A stretch of DNA of 64,000 nt from Anthopleura xanthogrammica (Eukaryota > Cnidaria > Anthozoa > Actiniaria > Actiniidae): positions 9,368,170-9,432,169 of the forward strand of contig OZ025218.1 in NCBI GenBank assembly GCA_964019055.1, in the 5' to 3' direction. The position numbers were made by a program, and so were the translations under genes. Below, piece after piece: positions 22,615 through 34,200 of this stretch. The notes beneath the pieces are model-generated. The model was not told the DNA's origin and ran no database searches. It was given only the letters and a program-made list of their open reading frames with translations. Every line of letters begins with the position of its first letter. Position 1 is the stretch's first letter.

Positions 22615-22689
22615 TTTGAAAGATGTTTTCCAATCTGCTGGAAATACTAAAGGGCGAGGCTCCAATCCTTATATAACTAGTTCGTGACG

Positions 22690-25280
22690 TCATTTTGTTT
22701 CGTTAATGATCACGTGTCATTCACGTGATTTTCAAGTGGTTACAACTCTCTGGAAGACCAGGCAAATTTTGGTGTCATTCAAGCGACTTTGCTGATCAAA
22801 TACAGCAGTTTTATGTTTCTTGCTGTCTTCAAAAACGTCTAAAAATGTGACTTTTTAAGTCTCTTTTATTTCAAATTCTGTGGGTTTTTTTGTCATAACT
22901 CTGCACCTGCAAAAATATTACTCCTTTTTATGACAGTTTTGTGTATTCAACTAGGGTGTTTTGTACTCTATTCCATCAATCTCGAATTTACTGTTAGTAC
23001 AGTAAAAGTAATTCTAGTATCTCTGCCGTGTACTTTTAAAAATTTCATTATTGTTCATCTCAGTTCTTAGTATAGATTGCTAATGATATTGCATATGATA
23101 TTGATAACAGTAAGTAAATGTGGGAATGTTGTGTGTCATGTCCCACATCAAAGGGTTCTGAATGGGAGATCCTAATCCCATTTCCCAGCCCAAAATTTTG
23201 AAAAATCCCAGTCCCAGTCATCCTAGTCCCAGTCATGAAAAATCTCAGTCCAAGTTATAAAGTTAGAGTTAGAGATTTTGCAAGATCCCAATTCCAGTAA
23301 TGGCTGAATCCCAGTCCCAGTGCATGAAATCCCATTTTCCCAGCCCCCAAAAAGGCGAATCAAGCTCCCATTTTACCCCTTCAGGACCCTCACATGAATA
23401 TCTAACCATTTGTAGATGCAAAACTTTGGGAATTACAAGAATCTGTTATTAGTTATACTATGTGCAATTGCAATCAAGAACGGCAAAGTTCAAAATACTT
23501 TCAATTTGAAAAAAAAAATGAATGAATGAATGAATGAATGAATGAATGAATGAATGAATGAATGAATGAATGAATGAATGAATGAATGAATGAATGAATG
23601 AATGAATGAATGAATGAATGAATGAATGAATGAATGAATGAATGAATGAATGAATGAATGAATGAATGAATGAATGAATGAATGAATGAATGAATGAATG
23701 AATGAATGAATGAATGAATGAATGAATGAATGAATGAATGAATGAATGAATGAATGAATGAATTAATGAATTAATGAATTAATGAATGAATGAATAAACA
23801 GAAATAAAAGATTGAGTAGGTATGAGTTTCAGGTCACCCATCCATGTACTAACCTCCCTAAACCGGGCTTGACTCTGTCAGTCTTTAAAGCTCAAGTTTT
23901 TTTCACGGTTTTGGGCCACACTTCCTAGAAATTAGCACAACAATAGATGTGAAAACCACGCAAAATATAGGCTATAGCTAAACTTTTCAACATCAAATTT
24001 TACATCGATTCCATGCATGGCAGTTGGTGCAAGGGATTAGCTGTAGGGATTAGGGATTTCAGCGAGATTTAAGGCTATTTAGTGTGGGGTTTTTTCTTAT
24101 CCTACCCTCTCCCTCTATTATAGACCGAACAAGGTACAACCAGTGACTAAAGCAAGTTTTAAAGCATTATGTTGAGTGAAACATTTCATTTTTTTATCTG
24201 TATCCTGGGCACATACATTACTCTATAAAACATACACAGAAAGTTTGCTTGGGCTGCCTGTGGATGCCTCAGCTCTGCGGATGTCACCCAAACAAAGAAT
24301 CTTATTATCAAAAAAATGAAATGTTTGAAATGGGAAAACATTGCACCATGACGAATTAGGTCTATCCAGCCAGCACTACCCCTGTTGCCTTAAGGGCAGA
24401 TAATATCAGGGTTTAATATCAGTCGTTGCACCCCAAGAATTGAGTAACCTGCCATTGAGGTTTGAGGAACCCAAAATGTATCCCATTAGATTTAGATCTG
24501 TACATAACCATATAACTATTACCTCATAGCCTAGAAGATACACATGCATTCCATCACTTAATTCTGATACACAGCACATCTCCTGAGAAATGAAATTGTA
24601 AATGTTGTGAATAATTATTAAATGCAAGCTAGGTTTCTCTAAAAGTTACTTTAAACTATTTATAACAACACTAAAAAAAAGATTAAAGTCAGAGGAATAA
24701 GAACTATTTAAATAATATCTTGTAAAATATACCTTAAATAATTCAAAATGAAAAACTTGTGTTTTTTCTTTCTCCTGGATAAATAAATGTCCGCCATTCG
24801 GAATATTCTATAAGACCGGAAATTGCAAAGTATTGTGGGGAGCATGTTAACAAAAGTTGTGACGTATTTCCGGCTTCTACTGTTCACAAAAACCTCCAAA
24901 ATAAAGCGAAAAATATTCTCAATAATTTAACCTCCACCTGAAATAATTAGAACTTTGGACAAAAAATCCTGTCATGAAGAAAAAGTAAGAAAAATCTTTG
25001 TATAACTGCTTTTCGTTTTGGAGCCGGAAGTCGTTTATCATACGAGTGACGTCACACTTTATGCAAAACATACACTTGGTCACACTTGTGTATTTGGTGC
25101 AGAACGAAGAGGCATAATTTTGCTTCTAGAACAAGCTATTAACTGCTAAAAAAAACTCCAAAATTGTCTTCCCTTGACAATATTCAGAAGTCAGAGGTCT
25201 ATTATTTATCCTTGATCGCATTGGGAGCGACATTTACTTGAGATTTCTAGACAAATTCAGCTCGGGTGTGAACGAATAAC
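22690..25280. other. Intergenic region with GAAT satellite and repeats
   Basis: The spacer contains a degenerate 'cccagtcccagtc' low-complexity block (about 23150-23390), the (AATG)n tract, and a MITE right-half fragment at about 24292-24364. From about 24700 it contains the promoter region of the M28-like gene, which is duplicated at 36700. I recognise no gene before 25285. Confidence 0.6.
23516..23795. repeat. (AATG)n microsatellite, about 270 bp
   Basis: Nearly pure GAAT/AATG tetranucleotide repeat of more than 60 units, with a few AATT variants at the 3' edge. It is the longest uninterrupted tetranucleotide tract in the window. Confidence 0.97.
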
Positions 25281-25284
25281 GAAT

Positions 25285-28200
25285 ATGTTAACTATTCTGG
25301 TTGTTTTGCTCTACCTCGGCGTCTCTCAAGGTAAGAAAATCATTTATCACAAAGTTGCATATCAATTTATCTGTTTTTCTTCAACCTCAATGCCTTATCT
25401 TGGTGGTAAGTTGTTTTTTTAAGAGGAAATGTCATAGCGATTTGAAGTTTTATGGACTACTAATATAACAAACTTAACAAAAATTAAATAAACAAGAAAA
25501 TTAGAGTGCAAACAAAATATCCGTGAATATTACCAAATTACTAAATAGTACAAAATAAAATAGTGCTAATTAAACAATAGAAAACAATATAATTTTCACA
25601 AAATTGCACTATTTAGTATAACTAATGTTTCACGGATATATTGTTTGCACTCTATATAGAAACAAAACTCTATTATAGAAACAGTGACCTAGACGTAGTC
25701 TAGTATGGAGTATTTAGGGAGCATTCATTTTTTAGGAGGGGGGGGGGGGCGGAGGAATTAGAGGAATCAAATAGAAAAAAAATGCTAGCCCCCATGGTAA
25801 GGAATGGAATATTTCGATAACCCCCCCCACTTCCAAATATAAAAATTTTCTAGCCCCCCCCCCCCCCGCCTCCAGAAAACGACTAAAAAAAAAAAAACAC
25901 TGTATTTTTATTCATGACCCCCCTGGTTCAACGTTAAAAAAAAATGTGACCCCCCTTTTTATCTAGTAATTTTTTTAATGACCCCCCCTAATTCCTCCGG
26001 CCCCCCCCCCTCCTAAAAAATGAATGCTCCCTTAGAGACTTATCAATAGATACATTATAAAGATCATTATAGTCACTGCAAAACATTTTACAAAGTTTGG
26101 TTTTAAATAAATCAACAGAGGTAGCATTTTGCACTCCTTTGTTTAAGTTGTTCCAGCAAGGTATGACAGAAGGCAAGAAGGATCGTTTAAACCGATTAGT
26201 ACGAGTAGGAATAAAGTTAATTTATGCAAGCGTCTCCTAGTTTTAAGATTCTCCCAACAAAATTCGTCTAAAAGCATAGTTCTACTCGTACCTTTTATAG
26301 CACCAGATACGACATGTGCTGATCGATTCGTACTGAATTCCCTCAAAAAGATCATTCTCGTCCTCACTACATCCATCCCAAATGACATCAGCATATTCCA
26401 TCAGAGGTCTAATAAGACTTTTGTAAAGAATAATCAAAGTAGAACGGTGTAACTTATGTTTAGCTCCTTTAAACGAGATCATGGCTTTACTGGCCTTCTG
26501 ATGGATTGTTAAGATGTTTTCTCCAAGTGAGATTATTTGATCTAAGATGTGTATGTGCATCAACTTCACGAATAGGAATACCATTTAAGAGAGAGGGTAG
26601 GATGCAGTGTTTTAACACATTTGACAGAAAACGTGATATATTCGCATTTAGAAGCATTCATCCCGGGCATTCATCTTCATCAGCCACTTATCACACCATT
26701 TGCTTATGATATTTAAATCGCTATTTAGCTTTGCTGAGGATTGGAAAGGGTCATCAACTACATCAAAAAGAAATATATCATCAGCATAAAGAAAACAATA
26801 AGATTGGACATTGACACAAATATTGTTAATATAAATAAGAAAGAGAAGGGGCCCAAGCACTGAGCCTTGCGGTACCCCAGCCTCTATTCTAGACCAACTT
26901 GAAGAATAATTCCTAAGCCTTACAACTTTATGTATTCATCTATCCATTCAGTCATCCATCCATCCACCCATCCATCAGTCTCTTCATCCATCCGTCCGTC
27001 CATCCATCCATATCCATCCATCCGTCCGTCTTCCGTCCGTCCGTCCATCCATTCGTCCGTCTCTCCATCCATCCATTGATCCATCCATCCATCCATCCAT
27101 CCATCCATCCATCCATCCATCCATCTACCCACCCATCCATCCATCTATCCATTCTTTTATTTATTTTCATTAGGTGCCATGCCCTCTGCCACAAAAAGCA
27201 AATATGAAACATACCTAAAGGAATTCGACAATCAAAGAGGACAAAACCCTGGCAACGCACAATTCAAGGCCAATAAAAAAGCGGCCATTCTGTTTATGAA
27301 GTCAAAGTTTGAAGCTGCTGGTTTGACTGTTCATCTGCAGAACTTCTCCTCGACTGACACAAACAATGGACAGGTGAGTATAGTACTTGTGCATAGAGAG
27401 GAAGAATTCCATTCTAAAATTGAAGTCTAAGTTTTCCATTTCGATGTATTATTTTTGACGAACAAAAGTCCAAATGTTACAGAAATTTTATATTTTTTCC
27501 TGTGCGGCTAAATGGCCCTGGCAATGATTTTTGTTGATGGGGTTCCTGTGGTTTTGGTGGGAACTACAACACGCGTGCCACTGGAAATAGCTCTAAATTT
27601 CTTAACCTAACATCATTGATATTCCAGGCAGTAAGTGGCACCAATTTGATAGCAGTTTTACCAGGATCAGCATATAAAACTGCTCAAGATGAAGTGGTTG
27701 TTCTCGCAGCTCACATAGATACATATGGAACTAATGCTGGAGGGGTGAACAACGACGGTACTGGACTGGTTGGGCTACTGTCAGTTGCTGAAGATCTAAC
27801 AGGTAACAGTTGGGTACAACTACTGTCATAGCTGAGATGTGTCCATTCTGAATTAATTTAAAGCCCACGAATGAAAATGTTATCATCGTTGTCATCATCA
27901 TCATTACCAACATTACCATTATGGACATCATCTTCACCAACAATGCCGTTGTATTGATCATTATCATTATCTTTCAGGTTCAGAAAAATGCTCCTTGAAG
28001 AACACCATCATATTTGCAGCGTTTGATCTCTCTGACACTGGAGGGAGCTATACCTTCTGCAACAGAAGTTGTGGAAGTAATGAGTTCCTGAGAAACAAGA
28101 CAACCTACATTGGCAGTGGGAAAATACAGCTAGCCATGGTGATGGACTGCATTGGCAACTTTGATAAAAGTGACAATTCACAACATTATCCACAATCACT

Positions 28201-31200
28201 AGAAAAAAATTTTGCTAATGTTGTCTTGTTAGAAAAACTGACAGACTCTTGGGGTGACCATCTTGCCATTTCTGGAAGAAGTGATGATGGAGTTTATCTG
28301 CAAGACTTTGAAAGGTTTTACAAAGCCAACAAGGCCCACCATGATTTCAGTGTGCTCAAATTCCAGTGGGACATCAAAGGTGTTCCAACTGCCCAAAACC
28401 GGTCAAACCTGGTTAACGGGTTTAAAGGCGGAGACCACATGAGGTATGAACAGCGCACTTGTTGATAGGCTCTCTCTTGTTCTACTAGTGCGAGAGGTTA
28501 TAATTACGCAAAATCTGGTGGGGTTTTCAATTATTGTTACGCTTGATCTAACCCTCATTTACTCTACTCAATCATTAATTTTTCGGTCGAATTTTTGGGA
28601 CAAGTTGTTGGAGAATTCCACAGTATAACATGGGTTGTCTCGCACTTTTTTGTTGTGGGTAGCGTTGCACGAAGTAGAACTCAGCTCTACTTTTCGCAAC
28701 ACATTGCAGCAAATGCCAACGATATTGCACAGTGTATCACCCTTCCAGCAACTTGTCTCGCAATTTCTTGCATATTCGTTGCATGTTACTGAGATCTCGT
28801 TGAAGTGTAATGTCTCACCTCGGCAATTAACCTGTAACGTAATCAACCTTTCGAGCATTGCGAGACAAGTTACTAAGAAAATTGCACAGTGTATTCATTC
28901 GGGATATTAAGTGTAATATTTATCTGCTCTCACTTTCCACTTTATCATAAATCAAATTTCATTGTGATTTGATTTGTTTTCCTGCTATTTTGCATCCTCT
29001 GACGTGACCATGATTCTTAGCGTTAAAACAATGGATTGTTTTGATCTGACATCATAGTGAAATAGAGCCATCAGATGTGACCAAAAATATTTCGATTTGC
29101 AACGCCCTAAAAAAAGTTTTCGGGACACCGTGCCGCAATACATTGTTAGTTAAGCTTTAGTTCTAATGTTCAATCATTGATTCTCTTTAGTTTCTGGGAT
29201 GCTAACATCAACACAATACTATTGACTGATACATGTTACAATCGTGGTTACATGAAGATTTGCAAGGACGATAAAACTTGTGACACGATAAGCAAACTGA
29301 CCACAAGGCGTTATGAATTCATGTACTCGACTGTGTACTCCGCTATGAGGGTCACCAAGAGCCTGGCTTGCACAGGTAAGCAAATGATATACGGCCGTTT
29401 CAAGAAAGATTGGAGCGATGAACGGCGAATGACGATCGGTGATTGGCGATTGCACGACCGAAAGGAACTGTGAGACAATAAGAATTTCTTCATATCGATC
29501 ATTCACCATTCAGCGAAAATCTTAGAGAGCGAGTAGTATGGCTCATTCATCTTGTGAATTTTCAATTGTAAAGGTCTCATTTTGTGATAGAAAACTTGTT
29601 TAGCAGTCACTAGTTTGTGCAGGGGCTCGGAAGAAAATCCAAGTCCACTGGCCAGGAATCGAAGCCGTGACCTTCTGGATACTGGTCGGATGCTCTACCA
29701 CTGAGCTACAGGGAGACTCATGTGGTTATGGTCACTTTACTGGGTTGATATTACAGACAGCTTGCATACTGATAGGCTCGAGCTGGTTATTTTTGAATTT
29801 TGAATATTTTGAATTTAAGAATGATGTCATTATTCACTTTGTCACTCGGCAGCCATGTTTATACGAGGCTATCAAGATGGCCGCATCAACTTTCGCCGCC
29901 TTTTTGGATGTTTTACCAACATGCATGCAAGGTCTCATTACGTTTTTCACTGTTTTGTTTTTCAGATGCATGTGCTAGTTGTTCTCCTTATGCTGACTGC
30001 AAGAACAATACCTGTATCTGTAGAGCCAGTTATACAGGAAATGGCGTCACATGTACGGGTAAGAGAAAAAAGACTGCAAATGCAAGATGATGTCATTGCA
30101 TTCTCGTCCCCGACCTTTCTCAGCTTTTTTAATGAAAAATCGATTTTTCGTTAGAAAGCTGAGAAGGGTCTGGGTACGAGAATGCAAATGACGTCATTTC
30201 TCATTATACATTATAGTCCTTCGTCATGAGGCAGCCATGTTGAATGTGAGTTAGGCTTGATTGTTCCAATCAAGATGGCAGCCCCTTGAAAAAGATCCCC
30301 ATTTCTCTGCCTATTTCAGAATCAAAGACATCAAAGGCGTCAGTAGTAGTGCACTTGCCTCTCAACTCTGTGCGCGTTTAATTTGGAGGCTGATTAATTT
30401 CTGAACTCGACATGTATACATCACATGTGAGCAGAGTTTTTTTCCTTCTTGCTCATGCATGATTCGGGTTTTTTAATAATAATAATAATAATTTAATTCT
30501 GAACGCATTACATAACAATCTCAATGCACTTACAATAACATTCTTAAAAATAAATAAACATATGCATCCATATATATATATACATCATACGTATATACAT
30601 ATATACACAATATATATATATATATTATGCATACATACATACACATACACATACACATACACATACCCATACACATACACATACCCATACACATACACAT
30701 ACACATACACATGCATGCATGCATAAAGAAAAAACAAAAACCTACAATCATAATTATATAAACTATAAAATATAAACTATAAAATATAAACAGTCTCTAA
30801 AAACAGTTCCTAAAATTAATATATATATATATATAATCAATCTATGTTCATATTAATTCTAAATATATTAATAAGTCTATAAATTAAATAAATACATCTT
30901 CAATCTTTGTTTAAAAGTGTCTGTGGATGGAGCATTTCTGACTGTGAGCGGAAGTTCATTCCACAACTTTGGTGCACAGATCGAGAAAGCTCGATCGCCA
31001 TAGTTCTTAGTTCTGCATACAGGTCTTGACAGATGCAAGTTGTCATTAGCGTTTGAACGAAGACGTCTGCTTGGCTTGTGCAAACTGAGCAGGTCTGTTA
31101 GATAATTAGGTGCCATTAAGAATTTTGAAGATGATACGCTTGTGTACGGGTAGCCAATGAAGTTTTCGTAATATTGGAGTAATGTGTTCAGTTCTTCTAG

Positions 31201-34200
31201 TTTTCGTTACAAGTCGGGCTGCAGAATTTTGTATCCGTTGAAGTTTATAAATGTCCTTCTCTGGTAGACCATAGAGAAGACTGTTGCAATAATCCATCTT
31301 TGAGGTTATGATTTATTTTAGATTTATTTTATCTTATCTCTACAACCCTTCCCAAGGTTGCCTCTTTGGCTTGGTCTAACCCAACCAACTGGTCATGCAT
31401 ATCTCTACAGGTTAGTCTATCTTTTATTACAGTGGCTTAAATGACATGACTTTTTTTCATTTTTATTCTTCAGAAATGCCATGCTCTATTTGTTCTCCTT
31501 ATGCTGAGTGCAAGAACAACGTGTGTGTCTGTAAATCAGGTTATACCGGCGATGGAAAGACGTGTATAAGTAAGAGAAGAAAGATGTCATTAATTTCAAT
31601 AAATTGTAAAGGTCTCATTTTGTGATAGAAAACTTGTTCAGTCATCACTAGTTTGGGCAGGGGCTCGGGAAAAATCCAAGTCCACCGGCCAGGAATAGAA
31701 CCTGTGACCTTCCAGATACCAGTCGGATGCTCTACCACTGAGCTACAGAGAGACTCGTGTGGTTATGGTCACTTTACTGGGTTGATATTACAGACTGCCT
31801 GCATACTGATAGGCTCGAGCTGGTTATTTTACACCAATCACTGATTGCCCCATCAACTTTAAGTCGCTTTTTTGGATGTTTTACCAACATGCAAGGTCTC
31901 ATTACGTTTTTCGCTGTTTTATTTTTCAGATGCATGCGCTAGTTGTTCTCCTTATGCTGACTGCAAGAACAATACCTGTATCTGTAGAGCCGGTTATACA
32001 GGAAATGGCATCACATGTACAGGTAAGAAAAAAAGACTGCCAATGCAAGATGACGTCATTGCATTCTTCAGAAATGCCATGCTCTATTTGTTCTCCTTAT
32101 GCTGAGTGCAAGAACAACGTGTGTGTCTGTAAATCAGGTTATACCGGCGATGGAAAGACGTGTATAAGTAAGAGAAGAAAGATGTCATTAATTTCAATAA
32201 ATTGTAAAGGTCTCATTTTGTGATAGAAAACTTGTTCAGTCGTCACTAGTTTGGGCAGGGGCTCGGGAAAAATCCAAGTCCACCGGCCAGGAATAGAACC
32301 TGTGACCTTCCAGATACCAGTCGGATGCTCTACCACTGAGCTACAGAGAGACTCGTGTGGTTATGGTCACTTTACTGGGTTGATATTACAGACTGCCTGC
32401 ATACTGATAGGCTCGAGCTGGTTATTTTACACCAATCACTGATTGCCCCATCAACTTTAAGTCGCTTTTTTGGATGTTTTACCAACATGCAAGGTCTCAT
32501 TACGTTTTTCGCTGTTTTATTTTTCAGATGCATGCGCTAGTTGTTCTCCTTATGCTGACTGCAAGAACAATACCTGTATCTGTAGAGCCGGTTATACAGG
32601 AAATGGCATCACATGTACAGGTAAGAAAAAAAGACTGCCAATGCAAGATGACGTCATTGCATTCTTCAGAAATGCCATGCTCTATTTGTTCTCCTTATGC
32701 TGAGTGCAAGAACAACGTGTGTGTCTGTAAATCAGGTTATACCGGCGATGGAAAGACGTGTATAAGTAAGAGAAGAAAGATGTCATTAATTTCAATAAAT
32801 TGTAAAGGTCTCATTTTGTGATAGAAAACTTGTTCAGTCGTCACTAGTTTGGGCAGGGGCTCGGGAAAAATCCAAGTCCACCGGCCAGGAATAGAACCTG
32901 TGACCTTCCAGATACCAGTCGGATGCTCTACCACTGAGCTACAGAGAGACTCGTGTGGTTATGGTCACTTTACTGGGTTGATATTACAGACTGCCTGCAT
33001 ACTGATAGGCTCGAGCTGGTTATTTTACACCAATCACTGATTGCCCCATCAACTTTAAGTCGCTTTTTTGGATGTTTTACCAACATGCAAGGTCTCATTA
33101 CGTTTTTCGCTGTTTTATTTTTCAGATGCATGCGCTAGTTGTTCTCCTTATGCTGACTGCAAGAACAATACCTGTATCTGTAGAGCCGGTTATACAGGAA
33201 ATGGCATCACATGTACAGGTAAGAAAAAAAGACTGCCAATGCAAGATGACGTCATTGCATTCTTCAGAAATGCCATGCTCTATTTGTTCTCCTTATGCTG
33301 AGTGCAAGAACAACGTGTGTGTCTGTAAATCAGGTTATACCGGCGATGGAAAGACGTGTATAAGTAAGAGAAGAAAGATGTCATTAATTTCAATAAATTG
33401 TAAAGGTCTCATTTTGTGATAGAAAACTTGTTCAGTCGTCACTAGTTTGGGCAGGGGCTCGGGAAAAATCCAAGTCCACCGGCCAGGAATAGAACCTGTG
33501 ACCTTCCAGATACCAGTCGGATGCTCTACCACTGAGCTACAGAGAGACTCGTGTGGTTATGGTCACTTTACTGGGTTGATATTACAGACTGCCTGCATAC
33601 TGATAGGCTCGAGCTGGTTATTTTACACCAATCACTGATTGCCCCATCAACTTTAAGTCGCTTTTTTGGATGTTTTACCAACATGCAAGGTCTCATTACG
33701 TTTTTCGCTGTTTTATTTTTCAGATGCATGCGCTAGTTGTTCTCCTTATGCTGACTGCAAGAACAATACCTGTATCTGTAGAGCCGGTTATACAGGAAAT
33801 GGCATCACATGTACAGGTAAGAAAAAAAGACTGCCAATGCAAGATGACGTCATTGCATTCTTCAGAAATGCCATGCTCTATTTGTTCTCCTTATGCTGAG
33901 TGCAAGAACAACGTGTGTGTCTGTAAATCAGGTTATACCGGCGATGGAAAGACGTGTATAAGTAAGAGAAGAAAGATGTCATTAATTTCAATAAATTGTA
34001 AAGGTCTCATTTTGTGATAGAAAACTTGTTCAGTCGTCACTAGTTTGGGCAGGGGCTCGGGAAAAATCCAAGTCCACCGGCCAGGAATAGAACCTGTGAC
34101 CTTCCAGATACCAGTCGGATGCTCTACCACTGAGCTACAGAGAGACTCGTGTGGTTATGGTCACTTTACTGGGTTGATATTACAGACTGCCTGCATACTG

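Noticed and set aside
26920..27260. Frames of repeating Met-Asp-Gly-Trp
   Set aside because: Produced by the (CCAT)n microsatellite. The plus-strand exon 2 of the real gene overlaps the end.
29650..29725. Functional tRNA-Thr gene on the minus strand
   Set aside because: A and B boxes are good, but the acceptor stem does not close and the same sequence recurs in each repeat unit joined to a common body. A SINE head explains it.
30470..31318. Active LINE
   Set aside because: It is 5'-truncated and frameshifted, with no endonuclease and no intact reverse transcriptase core.
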